Positions 1 to 6,267 of a DNA stretch of 6,662 bases are shown here, piece after piece. A program made the translations under genes and the position numbers. This stretch comes from Acidobacteriaceae bacterium (GTDB lineage: Bacteria; Acidobacteriota; Terriglobia; Terriglobales; SbA1). Below the pieces are notes generated by a model. The model ran no database searches. It was not told the origin of the DNA and was given only the letters and a program-made list of their open reading frames with translations. Every line of letters begins with the position of its first letter. Position 1 is the first letter of the stretch. Where the stretch lies: assembly GCA_019237515.1 (NCBI GenBank), contig JAFAGX010000086.1, positions 1-6,662 of the forward strand, given 5' to 3'.

Positions 1-2191
1 AGAACGGCGGATTGAGCATCGCATTGCCGGGAATGTTTCCGATGATTGTTTCGTAGAAAACGCCATAACCTGCGCGCAAGACGGTCTTGCCCTGGCCAAA
101 GACATCCCATGCAATGCCGAGCCGGGGAGCGAAATTATTGTGGTCACCGTTGTAAATTCCGCTCACGTTGTTTTGCAAAACAATGCCCGAGGCCTCGAGC
201 GCCGCAGTATTGGTCTGGATGGTGGGATCGGTGGGATTCAGGAAGGTTGTGTACTTCTGCGGCCACCACGAACTCAAGCGGCCATGGGCATCGTGGATAA
301 CGGTATTTAGCTCGTATCGAAGTCCGTAGTTGAGAGTCAAATTCTTCGTCAGCTTGAAAGTATCCTCGGCAAACAATCCGTAGCTGCTGGTGCGGAAATC
401 GCGATTGGAATTGCCTTTGAAGATCAGCGCCCCGTCAGGAATTCCCTGCGCAAAATCGATGAGCGAATTCGGTACATTCACCCCGCCAGTTCCCGCCGTG
501 TTGTCGAGACCGCTGAAAGTAATTTGGCCGTTGAAGGCGAGGTCGTACAAACGATTCAGCTGAATGTAGCGAATGTCGCCACCGAACTTAAACGAGTGCC
601 GTGCTGTGGTATGCGAGATATTGTCGATCCACTGAAATGTGTTCGTAGCGGTCCGGTTCGGTTGATCGATTCCGCCGCCTAAGTTCGTCACCGCCGCGCT
701 GCCCGCAACAAATCCACTTGAGAACGAGAGCATTGGGATGTTGCCGAGGCTCAAGGGAGAGCCCGCGGCATACCCGGTATTAAAACCGTAAGTAGCAGCC
801 TGAGGGCCCTCTTGAGTGATGAGCGAAATATTGGAACGGTTGAAGCCGAATCGAGCTTCGTTGAGAGTGCGAGGAGTGATCACACGAGTGTAGGAGACCG
901 CAACTAAATCATTGTCTCCCGTTTGGCTTTGACCGTAGCCGGGAACATTGGTTCCGCTCTGGCCGGGAGTAAACGGAAAAAATGTGTCGATACGAGTCCG
1001 GCTGAAGCGTGCGGAAAGTGTATCCGAAACCCCGATATGCTGGTCCACCTTAACGAGGAATTGGTCGGTGGAATCGGTCTGAAGTGGGGAGGAGATGAAG
1101 TTGCCAAAGGAACTGGTGAGATTGGGCTCCGGAAATAACTTAAACAGTTGAGCGCTGACCGGATTCACCGCAATGGTGATTGGCTTTCCATTTTGATCGG
1201 TGAACGTTCCCGCCCGCTCCGCCGCAGTCGGCACGTTGGTGATTCGCGTAATTCCGGCCGAGCGGCGAAATCCCTCGTAGTTCAGAAAATAGAAAGTCTT
1301 GTTTTTAACAATGGGGCCGCCGAACGTCCCACCGAATTGATTTAGTCGCAATGCGGACTTGGGGAAATCGGAATCATTGAAGAAATTCCGTGCATCGAGC
1401 ACGTCGTTGCGGAAAAATTCGTAAGCAGACCCGTGCAAATCGTTGGTTCCTGATTTCGTAACCAGGTTAACGACCGATCCAGTGTTCCTGCCGTATTCGG
1501 CCGAAAACGTGTTGGTCTGGACTTCGAACTCCTGGATGGAATCGATGGACGGGATCTGGGCCGCGGCGCCTCCGAAATAGTCGTTATTATCGATTCCGTC
1601 GACCATGAAGTTGTTCGAAGTAGAACGCTGGCCATTTGAGGAATATCCGGAGACGCCCCCTTCACCGCCTTGCTGTCCACCGCCTCCGCCGGAAGATGCG
1701 ACGCCCGGATTGAGGCGTGCCAGTTGGGCAAAGTCACGGCCGTTAAGCGGAAGATCTTCGACTTTCTGATTATCGATAATCTCGCCAACCTTTGAACTCT
1801 CGGTTTGGGTCAGGGCTGCCTCAGACTGCACCTCAACGGTTTCCGTTCTGGCGCCCACGTGCATCACGATGTCAACGTTGCGGACCTGGTCGACACCGAT
1901 TTCGATTCGGGGACTGGTGGAGACCGCAAAACCCTGAGCTTCCGCCTTGATTTCATAGGTCCCGGTTGGAAGTGCCAGGAGCCTAAAGATCCCGTTCTCG
2001 GCAGTTCTCGTTTCGCGCTGCAGTCCGGTCGAGGGACTGGTAACAGTGACTTTCGCGCCGGCGATGTAAGCACCTTTCTCATCACGAATGGTGCCGACCA
2101 TGCCGCCTTGCGTGGTTTGGGCCTGTGAAGAGGCGGCCGAAATCGCCGCCACATAAAGCAAAAATATGATGCGCTTCCATCCACTCGCCAT
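1..2191 (-). CDS. Oar-like TonB-dependent outer-membrane receptor, 3' end cut by the window edge
   Basis: The frame is open from an ATG at 2191 to base 2 without a stop: 730 codons, with the C-terminus missing. The family usually has about 1000-1200 residues, so a few hundred are outside the window. Residues 1-24 are a Sec signal peptide (hydrophobic IIFLLYVAAISAA, then SSQAQ). Residues about 28-112 form a carboxypeptidase-regulatory-like beta-sandwich (GTIRDEKGAYIAGAKVTV, NGIFRLLALPTGTYEI). Residues about 135-250 form the plug (DLPLNGRDFAQLARLNPGV, NNFMVDGIDNNDYFGG, EYGRNTGSVVNLVTKSGTN), with a Gly/Gln-rich stretch at about 168-180. Barrel signatures follow: LNQFGGTFGGPIVKNKTFYF, RHSFKFGGDIRYIQLN, YGLRYE and NNFAPRLGIAWDVFGQGKTV. 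By family it is an energised outer-membrane importer or Oar-type surface protein; the substrate is unknown. A Shine-Dalgarno (GAGGGGG) precedes the start. It follows the amidohydrolase by 34 bases, so cotranscription is likely. Family call firm, substrate open. Confidence 0.93.
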   Translation of the reverse strand, partial: MASGWKRIIFLLYVAAISAASSQAQTTQGGMVGTIRDEKGAYIAGAKVTVTSPSTGLQRETRTAENGIFRLLALPTGTYEIKAEAQGFAVSTSPRIEIGVDQVRNVDIVMHVGARTETVEVQSEAALTQTESSKVGEIIDNQKVEDLPLNGRDFAQLARLNPGVASSGGGGGQQGGEGGVSGYSSNGQRSTSNNFMVDGIDNNDYFGGAAAQIPSIDSIQEFEVQTNTFSAEYGRNTGSVVNLVTKSGTNDLHGSAYEFFRNDVLDARNFFNDSDFPKSALRLNQFGGTFGGPIVKNKTFYFLNYEGFRRSAGITRITNVPTAAERAGTFTDQNGKPITIAVNPVSAQLFKLFPEPNLTSSFGNFISSPLQTDSTDQFLVKVDQHIGVSDTLSARFSRTRIDTFFPFTPGQSGTNVPGYGQSQTGDNDLVAVSYTRVITPRTLNEARFGFNRSNISLITQEGPQAATYGFNTGYAAGSPLSLGNIPMLSFSSGFVAGSAAVTNLGGGIDQPNRTATNTFQWIDNISHTTARHSFKFGGDIRYIQLNRLYDLAFNGQITFSGLDNTAGTGGVNVPNSLIDFAQGIPDGALIFKGNSNRDFRTSSYGLFAEDTFKLTKNLTLNYGLRYELNTVIHDAHGRLSSWWPQKYTTFLNPTDPTIQTNTAALEASGIVLQNNVSGIYNGDHNNFAPRLGIAWDVFGQGKTVLRAGYGVFYETIIGNIPGNAMLNPPF

Positions 2192-2195
2192 AAGT

Positions 2196-2202
2196 CCCCC
2201 TC
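2196..2202 (-). promoter_or_regulatory. Shine-Dalgarno of the TonB receptor gene
   Basis: On the minus strand GAGGGGG sits four bases upstream of the ATG at 2191. It fixes this start over a GTG at 2184, which is in another frame and opens only a 106-codon shadow. No promoter fits in the 34-base gap to the amidohydrolase stop, which supports a shared transcript. Confidence 0.7.
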
Positions 2203-2225
2203 ACCGCCAGTGGCACAAACCGGAT

Positions 2226-3650
2226 TCAGTTCTGGTTCAATGTTGAAGAGTGCGCTGAGATCTCGTCTTTGTAGATCACGCCATCCTTCATTACGAACTG
2301 CACATGCTGCAATGATTGAATGTCGGTCAATGGATCGGCTTGAACCGCAACGATGTCAGCCAACATGCCTGGTCGAAGCGCTCCAATACGATCCGACCAT
2401 CCCATCAACTCGGCCGCGTTTACAGTTCCAGCCTGAAGCGCCTGCATGGGCGTAAGCCCGAGTTGCACCATCGACCAGAATTCCCCGCCATTGAGTCCGT
2501 GAGGATATACACCAGCATCCGTTCCAAGTGCGACCCGTACGCCAGCCTTGAACGCCTGCGCAACATTTTTCTTCGCCGCGGGAATAATGATTGCCGCCTT
2601 CTCGATAACCCAGGGCGGAAGGTGCATTTCGGATTCGTGCTGCTCGAACCAGAACAATGGAAACGACGTCGGAACCAGAAAAGTGTGGTGCTGCTTCATC
2701 AACTCGATTCCCTCCTCGTCGATGAAGATGCCGTGCTCGATCGAGTCCACGTTGGCCTTGACAGCGTCTTTGATCGAAATCGCGGAATGAGCATGAGTCG
2801 CGACCTTTCGGCCGAGACGGTGCGCTTCCGTGATCAGCACCTGCATCTCTTCCGGGCTGTACTGTTCAAGCAGAGGGTTATCACCTTTGGAAAAAACCCC
2901 ACCGGAAGCGCAAAACTTGATTACGTCCGCGCCATACTTGATCGTCTCCCGGACCCGGTGAATCACAGCCTCCTGGCCATCGGCTACTCCCTCGGCCGAA
3001 TAGTGGAATTCGAATGGCAAGAGGTTGTTGTCGCAGTGCCCGCCGGTGATACCCAACGGCGGTCCCGAAACCTGCATGTGGGGTCCAATGACATCTCCGT
3101 CGTTAATCGCATCACGGAGCGCAACGTCCGAATAACCTTCCGCGCCGACATTGCGCACGGTGGTGAAACCCGCCATGAGAGTGAGCTTGGCATTTTTCGC
3201 CCCGATAAGTGCGGCGCGCGGCGTAGAAATACCCAGGCCCTGGTAACCACCTCCGCCTGCATTCGAAGTCAGATGGGTATGGACGTCGATAAGACCGGGC
3301 AGAATCGTGGCGTTCCCTAGATCCACAACCTTTACGCCCGACGCTGCTGAAGAATTGCCCTGCGAGACTGACTGGATCTTATCGCCGCTAATAACAATCA
3401 GCGGATGATCAATCATGCGACCGGCGGCTGAATCGAAAAGCTTTCCCGCACGAAGCACAATCGTCGGAGTTTGAGTTGGCGTTTGTGCGGCCAAGATCAC
3501 CGCGCACGAGAGAAGCCCAACAATTAAGGGGATTGTCCGCCTGTGAGATAGATCGAGAAATGTGACCGTCGTGAATTTGCGATGTGTCCGAGCGGCGACG
3601 GCAGATTGAAGGCCCACGATTCTAGAGGCGTCTCTGATCAGAATCGGCAA
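2226..3650 (-). CDS. Exported metal-dependent amidohydrolase (COG1228, prolidase/Xaa-dipeptidase-like)
   Basis: 474 residues with the complete metal-site set of the amidohydrolase superfamily: HxH in LIDVHTHL (H124, H126), a probable carboxylated lysine in VIKFCASGGV (K245), histidines in ATHAHS (H286 or H288) and IEHGIF (H306), and the aspartate in LGTDAG (D378). GGHCDN (about 203-208) and the IKFCASGG segment resemble COG1228 enzymes. These include imidazolonepropionase-like proteins, Xaa-Pro/Arg carboxypeptidases and ochratoxinase, all cutting an amide bond in peptide-like or N-acyl substrates. The composite beta-sandwich is built from residues about 62-118 and 430-462. A hydrophobic signal segment (RRTIPLIVGLLSCAVILAAQ, 37-56) implies export, with cleavage near LAA-Q. 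The start is uncertain: the TTG at 3650 leaves about 36 residues before the signal segment, and the only later option before it is a GTG at 3617. The gene heads a probable operon with the TonB receptor. Family firm, substrate unknown. Confidence 0.92.
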   Translation of the reverse strand: MPILIRDASRIVGLQSAVAARTHRKFTTVTFLDLSHRRTIPLIVGLLSCAVILAAQTPTQTPTIVLRAGKLFDSAAGRMIDHPLIVISGDKIQSVSQGNSSAASGVKVVDLGNATILPGLIDVHTHLTSNAGGGGYQGLGISTPRAALIGAKNAKLTLMAGFTTVRNVGAEGYSDVALRDAINDGDVIGPHMQVSGPPLGITGGHCDNNLLPFEFHYSAEGVADGQEAVIHRVRETIKYGADVIKFCASGGVFSKGDNPLLEQYSPEEMQVLITEAHRLGRKVATHAHSAISIKDAVKANVDSIEHGIFIDEEGIELMKQHHTFLVPTSFPLFWFEQHESEMHLPPWVIEKAAIIIPAAKKNVAQAFKAGVRVALGTDAGVYPHGLNGGEFWSMVQLGLTPMQALQAGTVNAAELMGWSDRIGALRPGMLADIVAVQADPLTDIQSLQHVQFVMKDGVIYKDEISAHSSTLNQN

Positions 3651-3695
3651 TGCAGGTTTCCATCACCAAACATTTGGGAGCGATCAGGTTGGCGT

Positions 3696-3725
3696 AAAAT
3701 AACTCCGCTTGATATCGTATGTCAA
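3696..3725 (-). promoter_or_regulatory. Putative sigma-70-type promoter of the amidohydrolase-receptor operon
   Basis: On the minus strand a perfect TTGACA (3725-3720) is followed after 18 bases by TATTTT (3701-3696), four of six matches to TATAAT. Transcription would start near 3689, about 40 bases before the TTG at 3650. This is a reading of consensus only. A transcript arriving from gntR is also possible because I see no strong terminator in between. Confidence 0.5.
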
Positions 3726-3726
3726 G

Positions 3727-3755
3727 ATCATTTGTCGACATATCATTTGTATACG
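3727..3755. promoter_or_regulatory. Tandem GntR-type operator candidates upstream of the amidohydrolase
   Basis: Two copies of ATCATTTGT (3727-3735 and 3742-3750) lie with a 15-base period. Each runs into a palindromic hexamer of the form GT-NN-AC: GTCGAC (3734-3739, extended to TGTCGACA) and GTATAC (3749-3754). GT-NN-AC cores with flanking T/A are typical of operators of the GntR family, and the neighbouring gene encodes an FCD-type GntR regulator. The sites end just upstream of the putative -35, centred near -48 and -63, which would suit activation as well as repression. The assignment to this regulator is inferred. Confidence 0.5.
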
Positions 3756-3862
3756 CTGGGAATATCACAACGTTGTCGTGGCACAGCATACACCTCCTCT
3801 CATGTCGTAGGCTTCTTACCCAACTCCGTGACGCTTTGGGGGGTGACGTCGCCACGACAGAG

Positions 3863-4612
3863 TTAAAGTGAGAGGCGGGCTGGCAGAACGGATGCGATCC
3901 CAAGGACTTTATCTTTGGATTGCATGATGTGATCGTGCATCCGGCGGCGGGCACGCTCGGCGTCCTGATTCCGGATGGCCTTCAGAATCTCCATATGTTC
4001 GCGGTTGGGGACTTCCCCGAAATAGTTGATATCAATCGCGGCCAGCATAATGCGTTCCATCTGACTGCGTGCTTCATGAACCGCCTCAAAGAGCATCTGG
4101 TTCCTTGTTAGCTGTGCGATCCCGAGGTGGAAAGCGGTGTCGGCCTCGATAAACCTAAGGCAGCTTCGACGATCGTCCCGGGTACAACCAACCTGGGCCA
4201 GATCATCCAACCGCTTGAATGCTTCCGCGCTGGCACCCTTGATCGCGGCCAGTTCGACAGCCGCGCATTCGACTGCGCTTCGGAATTCATAGATGTCGTT
4301 GAGAATCTGTAATGTGATTTGAGATACGAAGTAACCGCGGTTGGGCACAATACGGAGCAGTCGATCTTTCTGAAGGCGGACCGCTGCCTCCCGCACAGGG
4401 GTTCGGCTCGCGCGGTATCTCCTGGCGAGATCTTTCTCGCTCAAGGCCTCTCCCGGCTGAAACACCCCGTGGATGATGTCGCGCTTGAATTCCGCATACA
4501 CCTTTTCACTCAGCGTCGCCAGCGATGACTTCAACCAAGGAGCCCGACCCTGTTCGAAGGATCCAGGGAGAACTGTCCCGTGTCCGTTAAGCGGCCGGAG
4601 TTTTTTAGCCAA
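3863..4612 (-). CDS. GntR-family transcription regulator, FCD subfamily
   Basis: 249 residues from the TTG at 4612. A winged helix-turn-helix occupies about residues 33-97, with the family hallmarks LSEKVYAEFKRDIIHGVFQP, GEALSEKDLARRY and SRTPVREAAVRLQ, ending in a wing PNRGYFVSQIT. The helical FCD ligand domain follows at about 103-232. Its metal/ligand residues are visible as D158 and H162 (EADTAFHLGIA), H206 (EHMEILKAI) and H228 (MHDHI). FCD regulators usually sense small carboxylates or amino-acid-like molecules through a bound metal. I chose 4612 because GGGGAGG lies four bases upstream; the TTG at 4630 in the same frame has no ribosome site and would be almost leaderless from the predicted promoter. 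The gene sits between the two hydrolase genes on the same strand, and matching operator-like motifs precede both. Family certain, effector unknown. Confidence 0.93.
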   Translation of the reverse strand: MAKKLRPLNGHGTVLPGSFEQGRAPWLKSSLATLSEKVYAEFKRDIIHGVFQPGEALSEKDLARRYRASRTPVREAAVRLQKDRLLRIVPNRGYFVSQITLQILNDIYEFRSAVECAAVELAAIKGASAEAFKRLDDLAQVGCTRDDRRSCLRFIEADTAFHLGIAQLTRNQMLFEAVHEARSQMERIMLAAIDINYFGEVPNREHMEILKAIRNQDAERARRRMHDHIMQSKDKVLGIASVLPARLSL

Positions 4613-4616
4613 CTTG

Positions 4617-4623
4617 CCTCCCC
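4617..4623 (-). promoter_or_regulatory. Shine-Dalgarno deciding the gntR start
   Basis: GGGGAGG on the minus strand lies four bases before the TTG at 4612. It is the only strong ribosome site near the 5' end of this gene, so it favours 4612 over the TTG at 4630. The ATG at 4625 is out of frame. Confidence 0.6.
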
Positions 4624-4639
4624 ATAACAAGACAGATCA

Positions 4640-4668
4640 ATTTTTCCCGAGCCTGCTTCCGCTGTCAA
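4640..4668 (-). promoter_or_regulatory. Putative sigma-70-type promoter of gntR
   Basis: A perfect TTGACA (4668-4663) is followed after 17 bases by AAAAAT (4645-4640), four of six matches to the -10 consensus. Transcription would begin near 4633, giving a leader of about 20 bases that holds the GGGGAGG ribosome site. The -35 overlaps TGTCAACG on the plus strand, a loose match to the TGT-NN-AC motif seen upstream of the hydrolase genes, so autoregulation is possible. Confidence 0.5.
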
Positions 4669-4787
4669 CGAATATTTAGAACTGGCACATCGGATGACAA
4701 AGTGCACCCTGAATCATGACTCTGGCATACCCTTGGCATTTCAATAGTATTCTTTTACCTCAGTGGCTAGCCAAAAGCAGATTAGAT

Positions 4788-5852
4788 TTACGGGCCATGG
4801 GCGGCAATGGCGCCGATGTCTGCAATGTTGTCACCCTTTTTTAGTGATGGGACCGCGTTGATGTGCAAGATGACACCAGACATGGGAGCACGGGCTTCGA
4901 GTATGACTTTGCCGAAGTAGTCGGTGATAAAGCCAATTTTCATGCCCTGTTGAACATAGGAACCGCGCTTGACGAGCGGATACCAGATGCCCGGGCCATC
5001 GGACAAGACATCTACCAGTTTGTCGAGCCAGACGGGATTCTCGATGGGCCGAGGGTCTCCTGAAATCATTTTAAGAGCGCGCATAGTGCTGAGCGTCCCG
5101 TCGACCAGAAGGGCGACGTCCTCGTTTTCGACTCTGCCAGCAAAGCCAGCTTCGACGACGACGGAGGGTTTGCCGCGAGCCGTCGAGGTGTTATCGAGAT
5201 AGCGAGTAGCGCTCAGATCGGTGGGACGGTCACGCCAGATAATGATGTGGTCGAGTCCAAATGCGAGGACCATTTCTTTTGAGATACGGTCCTGTGCCTC
5301 TTTGCCCGTCGGCGCCCAGTACGCGTAAGGGCGGAGACTCTCGTCGAGATCGCCGCCGTGGTAGTCGATCAGATAATCGCATCGATCGACGACCTCTTTG
5401 GTGATAAGAAAGGACGCGCGTTCCGTCTGCGTCCCATCGGCTTTTCCTGGGTAAAAGCGGTTCATGCTCTTGTTGTCGACGGGGTTAACGTGGGGAACCT
5501 TTTGTTCAAAGGATTGAATATTGACGAGCGGGACAAGAACAACAGTGCCGGTGATTTGCGAGGGATCCAACAGGTTGATGAGTTTTTCAAGCGCGATGAT
5601 GGAGGTGTATTCAGTACCATGCGCGCCAGAGACCAGCGCCAGCATCGGACCGCGCTTTTCGCCGTTGATAACGATAACAGGAATATTGGTGGCGGCGTCG
5701 ACACCAGCAGGGACTTCCAAATAACCAGTGGATTTCTGGCCCGGACCGGCAGTGGCAGTGCCGACAGAAAAAGAAGCTTGTGCCTGAATGAACAATGGGA
5801 ATAGAAGAAGACTCCCGGCCAAAGCACGGCCGCAAGCAAGAGACCTGAGCAT
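4788..5852 (-). CDS. Exported M14-type succinylglutamate desuccinylase/aspartoacylase-like enzyme
   Basis: 354 residues from the ATG at 5852. Residues 1 to about 26 are a Sec signal peptide (ALAGSLLLFPLFIQAQA). The zinc carboxypeptidase-like core shows the HxxE ligand pair in SGAHGTEYTS (H78, E81), the substrate-binding NR pair in NKSMNRFYPG (N131, R132), the third zinc ligand in LIDYHGGDLDES (H165) and the probable catalytic glutamate in VVVEAGFAG (E234). A biotinyl/lipoyl-like beta domain follows at about 290-345 (VKRGSYVQQGMKIGFI, ARAPMSGVILHI). By family (AstE/AspA, COG3608) it hydrolyses the amide of N-acyl amino acids, releasing a carboxylate and an amino acid. The signal peptide places this member outside the cytoplasm, unlike classical AstE. 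GGAGGG three bases before 5852 decides the start; a TTG, GTG or ATG further up would bury the signal peptide. A GntR-type site lies about 70 bases upstream. Substrate unknown. Confidence 0.93.
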   Translation of the reverse strand: MLRSLACGRALAGSLLLFPLFIQAQASFSVGTATAGPGQKSTGYLEVPAGVDAATNIPVIVINGEKRGPMLALVSGAHGTEYTSIIALEKLINLLDPSQITGTVVLVPLVNIQSFEQKVPHVNPVDNKSMNRFYPGKADGTQTERASFLITKEVVDRCDYLIDYHGGDLDESLRPYAYWAPTGKEAQDRISKEMVLAFGLDHIIIWRDRPTDLSATRYLDNTSTARGKPSVVVEAGFAGRVENEDVALLVDGTLSTMRALKMISGDPRPIENPVWLDKLVDVLSDGPGIWYPLVKRGSYVQQGMKIGFITDYFGKVILEARAPMSGVILHINAVPSLKKGDNIADIGAIAAHGP

Positions 5853-5855
5853 AGA

Positions 5856-5861
5856 CCCTCC
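5856..5861 (-). promoter_or_regulatory. Shine-Dalgarno deciding the M14 gene start
   Basis: GGAGGG on the minus strand ends three bases before the ATG at 5852. The frame stays open upstream to 5939, but that extension would place about 29 residues in front of a well-formed signal peptide, so 5852 is the better start. Confidence 0.7.
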
Positions 5862-5913
5862 GCAAGGTGGATGAGCATACCGCGAGGTGGTCGATTTGAG
5901 CAACGCACCGAGA

Positions 5914-5930
5914 ATCATTTTGTAGACATG
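5914..5930. promoter_or_regulatory. GntR-type operator candidate upstream of the M14 gene
   Basis: ATCATTT followed by TGTAGACAT repeats the arrangement seen at 3727-3741 with one extra T. Over the core, TTTGTAGACAT matches TTTGTCGACAT in 10 of 11 positions. It lies 62-78 bases before the ATG at 5852, similar to the offset of the other sites from the amidohydrolase. A weak promoter could follow it on the minus strand (TTGCTC at 5903-5898, 18 bases, TATGCT at 5879-5874). Binding by the adjacent GntR protein is inferred from the shared sequence. Confidence 0.45.
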
Positions 5931-5939
5931 AGCGCGCAC

Positions 5940-6267
5940 AGCGGGGGAGGGTTAGTCTCCTCACTCATCAGGGCGATCCAATCGACGATCTACACCAACC
6001 CCGAACTTGAGCGTTTATGCGGGCGTGAGTGCAGCCGAAGATCAGTACCCAACTTAGCCGGCGATTGTAGGCGCCTGTTGATGCGGCCGACAGAGAAAAC
6101 TGTCGCCCGGATTTTGCGGTTTGTGTTTATCCGGGACATCGAGGGGTTGGCCACCGCGCCTTACAAACTGAAATCCGAGTACTCCAGTCACGCGCGAAAC
6201 ACCACGACTTTTTTGGTACAGGCGGAGGATGACAATGTCGAAGGGTAAACCAATCGCGACACCCTGA
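5940..6267. other. Intergenic stretch without a convincing gene
   Basis: About 330 bases between the helix-turn-helix gene and the M14 gene. Frames open on both strands here (for example a plus-strand frame up to 6248 and a minus-strand frame 6054-6284), but they lack ribosome sites, recognisable domains and protein-like composition. I find no tRNA, repeat array or insertion-sequence end. The one structured element is the hairpin at 6084-6109. Confidence 0.6.
6084..6109. other. Inverted repeat / hairpin between the helix-turn-helix and M14 genes
   Basis: CGACAG (6088-6093) and CTGTCG (6100-6105) pair perfectly around the loop AGAAAA. After one C-C mismatch, three more pairs extend the stem (6084-6086 with 6107-6109), giving nine pairs in all. 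No proper T-run follows on the minus strand, and only a broken T-rich stretch follows on the plus strand. It may end transcription of the upstream gene without being a classical intrinsic terminator, or it may be a binding site. Confidence 0.4.

Noticed and set aside
1342..1788. Minus-strand frame of 148 codons inside the receptor, which could suggest a broken receptor gene
   Set aside because: It is a frame-shifted shadow; the true receptor frame runs through the region without interruption and gives plug-domain motifs.
2316..3320. Long plus-strand open frame of 334 codons antisense to the amidohydrolase
   Set aside because: It mirrors a clearly coding minus-strand gene with all catalytic motifs; its own translation has no recognisable domain, is rich in Arg/His/Asn as expected of a mirror frame, and has no ribosome site.
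3842..3853. Imperfect palindrome GGTGACGTCGCC just after the gntR stop, considered as a terminator
   Set aside because: No loop, one mismatch and no following T-run on the minus strand.
4723..4739. Sigma-54-like GG/GC spacing in the repeated TGGCAT on the plus strand
   Set aside because: The -12 element lacks TTGC, and it points rightwards into the antisense of the M14 gene, where no plus-strand gene exists.
4764..4773. Palindrome TGGCTAGCCA after the M14 stop, considered as a terminator
   Set aside because: It has no loop and only a short broken A/T tract beside it, so it cannot form a usual intrinsic terminator hairpin.
5853..5939. Upstream extension of the M14 gene
   Set aside because: It would put about 29 residues before a well-formed signal peptide, while GGAGGG directly precedes the ATG at 5852. 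The extension also contains the operator-like motif.
5871..6248. Plus-strand open frame of 125 codons in the spacer
   Set aside because: It starts inside the leader of the M14 gene, has no Shine-Dalgarno, no recognisable domain and no consistent protein-like composition.
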